From Bacteroidota bacterium (lineage in GTDB: Bacteria; Bacteroidota; Bacteroidia; Bacteroidales; UBA4417): DNA of 19,039 nt. Numbering within the stretch: position 1 is the stretch's first letter; every line of letters starts with the position of its first letter. The DNA lies in NCBI GenBank assembly GCA_020048595.1, contig JAIFMH010000360.1, positions 1 to 19,039 of the forward strand, given 5' to 3'. Below are positions 15,896-19,039 of this stretch, one piece after another. Position numbers and translations under genes: made by a program. Under the pieces are notes generated by a model. That model ran no database searches. It worked only from the letters and a program-made list of their open reading frames with translations, and was not told the origin of the DNA.

Positions 15896-16864
15896 TTATG
15901 CCGACTTGTAAACCGGAATAAGCTCAAGATGCTGATCAGAGAAATACTTTTTTGCTGTTGTATAATCAGTAGTAAAGCCTAATAAAAAACCACCTCCGCC
16001 GGAGCCACAGAGTTTAAGCTGAAATTTACCGGAATCTAATCCCCATTGCCATGCTGGCATAAAATTTTCTGGAATCATATTGGTAAAATGCTTGAGCTGA
16101 AAGGTTGAGACTTTAATAAGTGATTCGAAAAATGAACGCATATTACCGCTCAGTATATCCGAAATGCATTGGTTTACCCAGGGAATATAGTCGGTTTTAA
16201 AAATATTTTCATACTCTTTGAAACGCATCTGTTCCAGGAAATGATTGACCAACGGGCCGGTTTTCCCTATTTTTCCAGTGTCGACCAGGAAAATAACACC
16301 TTCACTTTCAAATTTACTTCGGGGTACACCGGTTATTGCAATATCATCACGTGAATGTATAAGCAGTGGATGTTGCAGGTAACAATTTAAAGGATCAATG
16401 CCACTGCTTTGCCCATGAAAGAGAGATTCGAGCCGGGAAAAAATTTCCTTTAGCTTACTGATATTAACACCCGAAATAGATTCATTAGACTCAATTTTAT
16501 TGGTACAATACCGGTCGTAAATAGCTGCTACCAAAGCACCTGAACTACCAATGCCATAACCCTGCGGAATATTGGATTCAAAATACAGGCCGTTTTCGAT
16601 ATCCCGGGAAAGGGCCTTAAACTCAATGTTACAAGGCATTTCAGCTTTTGCTTCAAGCTCAAGCATATAGCCAAGGAATTCCTTCAATTGTTTGTTCGAT
16701 AATACTGCGAACTCGTAATCCGTGTATTTGTCGTCGTCAATAAAACTTAGCTGACCAGTGAAATGCGTGTACGGAATCGTTAGCCCTTTGGAATTGAACA
16801 GAATGCTATACTCACCAAATAACAATACTTTACCGTAGAAAATATCTGCTTTTTTACTCATCAT
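15896..16864 (-). CDS. mvk: Mevalonate kinase
   Basis: A 322-residue GHMP-fold kinase that phosphorylates mevalonate with ATP, the first kinase step of the mevalonate pathway to isopentenyl diphosphate. Motif 1 is GKVLLFGEYSILF (11-23, Lys12), motif 2 is PQGYGIGSSGALVAA (100-114, ATP phosphate loop), the mevalonate-kinase signature ESLFHGQSSGIDPLNC lies at 146-161 (Glu146 for Mg2+, Asp157 the base), and motif 3 CGSGGGGFLLGF at 286-297. The length is normal. Two ATG codons stand in tandem (16862-16864 and 16859-16861), preceded by a run of ten A residues on the coding strand, an A-rich context of the sort that helps initiation in this phylum. It follows mvaD after 42 bases with no promoter box between, so the two are probably co-transcribed. 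Confidence 0.9.
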   Translation of the reverse strand: MMSKKADIFYGKVLLFGEYSILFNSKGLTIPYTHFTGQLSFIDDDKYTDYEFAVLSNKQLKEFLGYMLELEAKAEMPCNIEFKALSRDIENGLYFESNIPQGYGIGSSGALVAAIYDRYCTNKIESNESISGVNISKLKEIFSRLESLFHGQSSGIDPLNCYLQHPLLIHSRDDIAITGVPRSKFESEGVIFLVDTGKIGKTGPLVNHFLEQMRFKEYENIFKTDYIPWVNQCISDILSGNMRSFFESLIKVSTFQLKHFTNMIPENFMPAWQWGLDSGKFQLKLCGSGGGGFLLGFTTDYTTAKKYFSDQHLELIPVYKSA

Positions 16865-16906
16865 TTTTTTTTTACAAAAACCTGTTGTGAAATAACTTAA
16901 AGTAAA

Positions 16907-17992
16907 TTATCCGACTTTAATAGGACCTTTACCAAAGAAATCATCAATGCGTATGTTTTGTTTAATTTTTATATCTAAATCTTCAACAATTAATTTATTT
17001 ACTTGTTCAATCTGATTTTCAAAATAAATTAAATGGACATTAGGCCCGGCATCCAGAGTAAAACAGATATCAAGGCCGGTTTCTTTCCTGATTTCCTGAA
17101 TACGGCTTATAATCCTCACAGTTTCAGGATGCATCAGCATAAAACCATCATCCGATGTCATCATCAGCGCATGCAAAGTAAGGGCTTCATTTTCAACAAT
17201 CCGTATAAAAGTTTGCTTATCGCCTGTTTTTATTGCTTCGAGCAAAGACGCAGTATTTCTTCCGGCCTGTTTTATCCTGGCTTCGGCAAACGGATGGCCA
17301 ATCATCCGGTTATGTCCTTCGGAACTGGAAACTGATTTTTCCTTGCTGTTAACAATAATTATTGTGTCCCTGAGTGTGGTAAAAACCGGATGAATTTCCG
17401 TTACAGGTACTGCAACCTGATCCGACGAACCGGGCAATGCTTTAGTCAGCCCCCAAACCGATAAACCCGGAAACACTGACCTGCAGGCGCTGCCCGAACC
17501 AAGTCGTGCCACGTAGGAAGCTTTGAACCTGAATTCGTTTTCATCCAACAAAATACCATTCAGTTCCATATCGAGTGAGCACAAACAAAGCGCCAACGCA
17601 CTGAATGCCGAAGCTGACGAAGCTATTCCGGCTGAATGGGGGAACGTATTATGGGTTTCAATTTTCAGACTTACCTGCTCAAGCCAGGGAAAAATATCTG
17701 TAATTGATTGGAGAAACGTAATCATCCGTTTGCCGAAAGCTGCATTTTGTTTGCCTTCGAACCAAAAATCAAGCTCAACTGCTCCTTTGGTTTCACGCGG
17801 TGAAGCTGTAAGCCTGGTTTCAGTATATGCTTTTGACAGCGTCATGCTCAGCGAAGGATTTACAGGAAGTTGCCGGCCGGTTTTTCCCCAGTATTTTACA
17901 AGCGCGATATTGCTTGGCGAATGCCATGAAACTGTGACAGGCTTTGATAGAGCTGATGTTAATCCGGAACCGTGAAAATCAGAGTTAGTCAT
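16907..17992 (-). CDS. mvaD: Diphosphomevalonate decarboxylase
   Basis: The 361-residue enzyme converts mevalonate 5-diphosphate to isopentenyl diphosphate with ATP, releasing CO2. Family motifs are clear: SPSNIALVKYWGK (25-37), PVNPSLSMTL (43-52), the ATP loop FPHSAGIASSASAFSALAL (117-135), YVARLGSGSACRSVFPG (160-176) and FTLDAGPNVH (311-320) with catalytic Asp314. The N-terminus is about 20 residues longer than strictly needed, but no better start is seen between the ATG at 17990-17992 and the first motif. It is the middle gene of the mevalonate cluster, 20 bases after the GYDIA kinase and 42 before mevalonate kinase. Its substrate needs a phosphomevalonate kinase, for which the upstream gene is the best candidate here. 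Confidence 0.96.
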   Translation of the reverse strand: MTNSDFHGSGLTSALSKPVTVSWHSPSNIALVKYWGKTGRQLPVNPSLSMTLSKAYTETRLTASPRETKGAVELDFWFEGKQNAAFGKRMITFLQSITDIFPWLEQVSLKIETHNTFPHSAGIASSASAFSALALCLCSLDMELNGILLDENEFRFKASYVARLGSGSACRSVFPGLSVWGLTKALPGSSDQVAVPVTEIHPVFTTLRDTIIIVNSKEKSVSSSEGHNRMIGHPFAEARIKQAGRNTASLLEAIKTGDKQTFIRIVENEALTLHALMMTSDDGFMLMHPETVRIISRIQEIRKETGLDICFTLDAGPNVHLIYFENQIEQVNKLIVEDLDIKIKQNIRIDDFFGKGPIKVG

Positions 17993-18012
17993 CTGAAAAT
18001 TATATTTGGATG

Positions 18013-18948
18013 CTAAAGTACAATATCGTTGAAATTAAAAACTATTTCGAGGCCTTTACTTTTCAGGTAAGCAGTTAGTGAACCCGGATCATCGTACCAG
18101 GTTAGCATGCAAAAATCACCACCCCAGGCACCTAATGATTTTACTTCTCCCGGAAGATCACTGAACATTGTTTGCCTGACTGAAGGCGCATTTAATAATC
18201 TACTTATTAAAATTTCGTGTTCGCGTATAATCTGTTCAAACTCATGAAGTGTTGCTGCTGTTAGCATCCGCTTTGTTAAAGCTGTTGCAGAATCAACAAT
18301 ACCTTTATCCGGATTTGAATTCCGGTTGCGGTATTTCTGTATTCCTTCTGCCGAGTCTTGTTTATTCCCCTGGTAAACGAAATAGATATGATCAGCGAAC
18401 GCGGGCGAAAAGGGTACCCGCTCAAAAGCGGGTTTATTTCCCTGCAGCGAATAAAGTAAAGGTCCGTTACTGATTGCACAAGCAATATCATAACCTGAAC
18501 CTTTGGAAACTTCGAAGTGAAGTTCGAAAGGATCAATTCCGGCCCAACCGGCTACGGCAGAAATAAGCGTTGAACTGCTGCCAAGTCCCCAGAGTAATGG
18601 ATAATTTAATGTGGAAATAACGTTACAACCTGGGATTGAAGTACAAAATTGAGGATTGATTTTTTGAGCCGCGATCAATAAACGTTGGGGATGTTTTGCG
18701 ATATCCGTATTACTGCATTCAATTATGCTGAAGTCATTTATAGCATATTTTCCGCTGAACCATGTGGAACCGTCATTTGCTATTGATTGCCAGGATATAA
18801 ATCCCAGGTTATTCTCTTCAGCACATAAACGTTGTCCGAATTTTAACGGCACTGCCAAAGCCTCTGCGCCATTGAGCACAAGGTATTCGGAAGTAAGTAA
18901 TAATTTGGCGTTATAGTAGGAGTTGAATTGCAATTTTCTATCTAACAT
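18013..18948 (-). CDS. GYDIA-family GHMP kinase, candidate phosphomevalonate kinase
   Basis: From the ATG at 18946-18948 the protein has 311 residues and the GHMP fold: motif 1 NAKLLLTSEYLVL (13-25), motif 2 LLWGLGSSSTLISA (118-131), GSGYDIACAIS (150-160), which contains the GYDIA motif naming this Bacteroidota family, and motif 3 LGAWGGDFCMLTW near the C-terminus. GYDIA sits where phosphomevalonate and mevalonate kinases carry their (S/G)G.D catalytic segment, giving Asp152. The family has no proven reaction that I know of; the position next to mvaD and mvk, with the intermediate kinase otherwise missing, suggests phosphomevalonate kinase (inference). The frame extends to a TTG at 18975, but the ATG is preferred since a promoter-like box overlaps that TTG. 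Genes for earlier pathway steps may lie beyond the right edge. Confidence 0.85.
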   Translation of the reverse strand: MLDRKLQFNSYYNAKLLLTSEYLVLNGAEALAVPLKFGQRLCAEENNLGFISWQSIANDGSTWFSGKYAINDFSIIECSNTDIAKHPQRLLIAAQKINPQFCTSIPGCNVISTLNYPLLWGLGSSSTLISAVAGWAGIDPFELHFEVSKGSGYDIACAISNGPLLYSLQGNKPAFERVPFSPAFADHIYFVYQGNKQDSAEGIQKYRNRNSNPDKGIVDSATALTKRMLTAATLHEFEQIIREHEILISRLLNAPSVRQTMFSDLPGEVKSLGAWGGDFCMLTWYDDPGSLTAYLKSKGLEIVFNFNDIVL

Positions 18949-18972
18949 TACAGAGACGCGATGTTTAGCTCT

Positions 18973-18980
18973 CAAGATTA
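18973..18980 (-). promoter_or_regulatory. Possible promoter -7 box of the mevalonate cluster
   Basis: On the minus strand TAATCTTG differs from TAnnTTTG by one base and lies 24 bases before the ATG at 18948. No -33 TTTG box is seen. If real, the GYDIA kinase opens the operon; if not, the operon begins outside the window. Confidence 0.35.
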
Positions 18981-19039
18981 ATATTTATGTGGTTTTAGAG
19001 AAAAGAGATATCGGTGTGCTATTTTATTTTTTTGAGGTT

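Noticed and set aside
16864..16873. Ten-base A/T homopolymer before the mevalonate kinase start as a possible phase-variation tract
   Set aside because: It lies just outside the reading frame, so length change would not shift the frame; it is better read as an A-rich initiation context.
18001..18008. Plus-strand TATATTTG matching the -7 consensus
   Set aside because: It would drive transcription antisense into the GYDIA gene with no -33 box or reading frame; in AT-rich DNA it is probably chance.
1..19039. Search for mobile elements, CRISPR arrays, RNA genes and defence systems
   Set aside because: No transposase, integrase, regular repeat-spacer pattern, tRNA or rRNA sequence, or known defence domain was seen on either strand.

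Overview
The window looks like chromosomal DNA of a member of the Bacteroidota, probably an anaerobic or facultative one from the class Bacteroidia. This rests on: a secreted M1 peptidase ending in a type IX secretion (Por) tail; an Ig-like lipoprotein with the CATIVAPTGGPKD start typical of the phylum; a GHMP kinase with the GYDIA motif of a Bacteroidota-restricted family; and repeated promoter -7 boxes of the Bacteroidota form TAnnTTTG placed just before start codons. The very large acyl-CoA dehydratase activase-type iron-sulfur protein points to an oxygen-poor lifestyle (inference). I see no tRNA, rRNA, CRISPR array, insertion sequence or prophage gene.

Layout. 1-92 is a gene-free edge holding an inverted copy of part of the next gene. 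93-761 (-) is a PepSY-type membrane protein, followed by a 423-base gene-free stretch ending in a terminator. 1185-2705 (-) holds gpmA and then a PPP-type metallophosphoesterase, with a strong terminator squeezed between them. A promoter region at 2706-3060 separates gpmA from a divergent NodB-type deacetylase (3061-3690, +). 3790-5742 (-) is the secreted M1 aminopeptidase-like protein, divergent from an AI-2E family permease (5977-7047, +). 7234-11493 (-) is a roughly 1419-residue fusion of two activase domains with dehydratase-like domains, closed by a strong terminator. 11924-13627 (+) is the Ig-like lipoprotein. From the right edge the minus strand carries a run of genes: GYDIA kinase (18948-18013), diphosphomevalonate decarboxylase (17992-16907), mevalonate kinase (16864-15896), adenine deaminase (15801-14170) and an ArsR-type regulator (13975-13670).

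How genes work together. The three GHMP-fold enzymes at the right form a compact mevalonate-pathway cluster (gaps of 20 and 42 bases). Mevalonate kinase and the decarboxylase are recognisable; the missing step between them, phosphomevalonate kinase, is most simply assigned to the GYDIA kinase. HMG-CoA synthase, HMG-CoA reductase and IPP isomerase are not in the window. Adenine deaminase follows but appears to have its own promoter. The other genes are mostly single units with their own promoters.

Start choices. TAnnTTTG-like boxes show that the longest reading frames overrun the true start for the M1 peptidase, the lipoprotein and the ArsR protein. For the activase, a clear AGGAG site selects an internal ATG. 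The GYDIA kinase also starts more plausibly at an internal ATG than at an upstream TTG.

Most unusual: the activase fusion, whose two activase halves each keep the two cluster cysteines and so could form the normally dimeric [4Fe-4S] site within one chain; the GYDIA kinase in the mevalonate cluster; a 9-bp dyad wrapped around the AI-2E promoter box; and three evenly spaced ATAACTrTT repeats upstream of the activase. I did not find a clearly new defence or mobile system.
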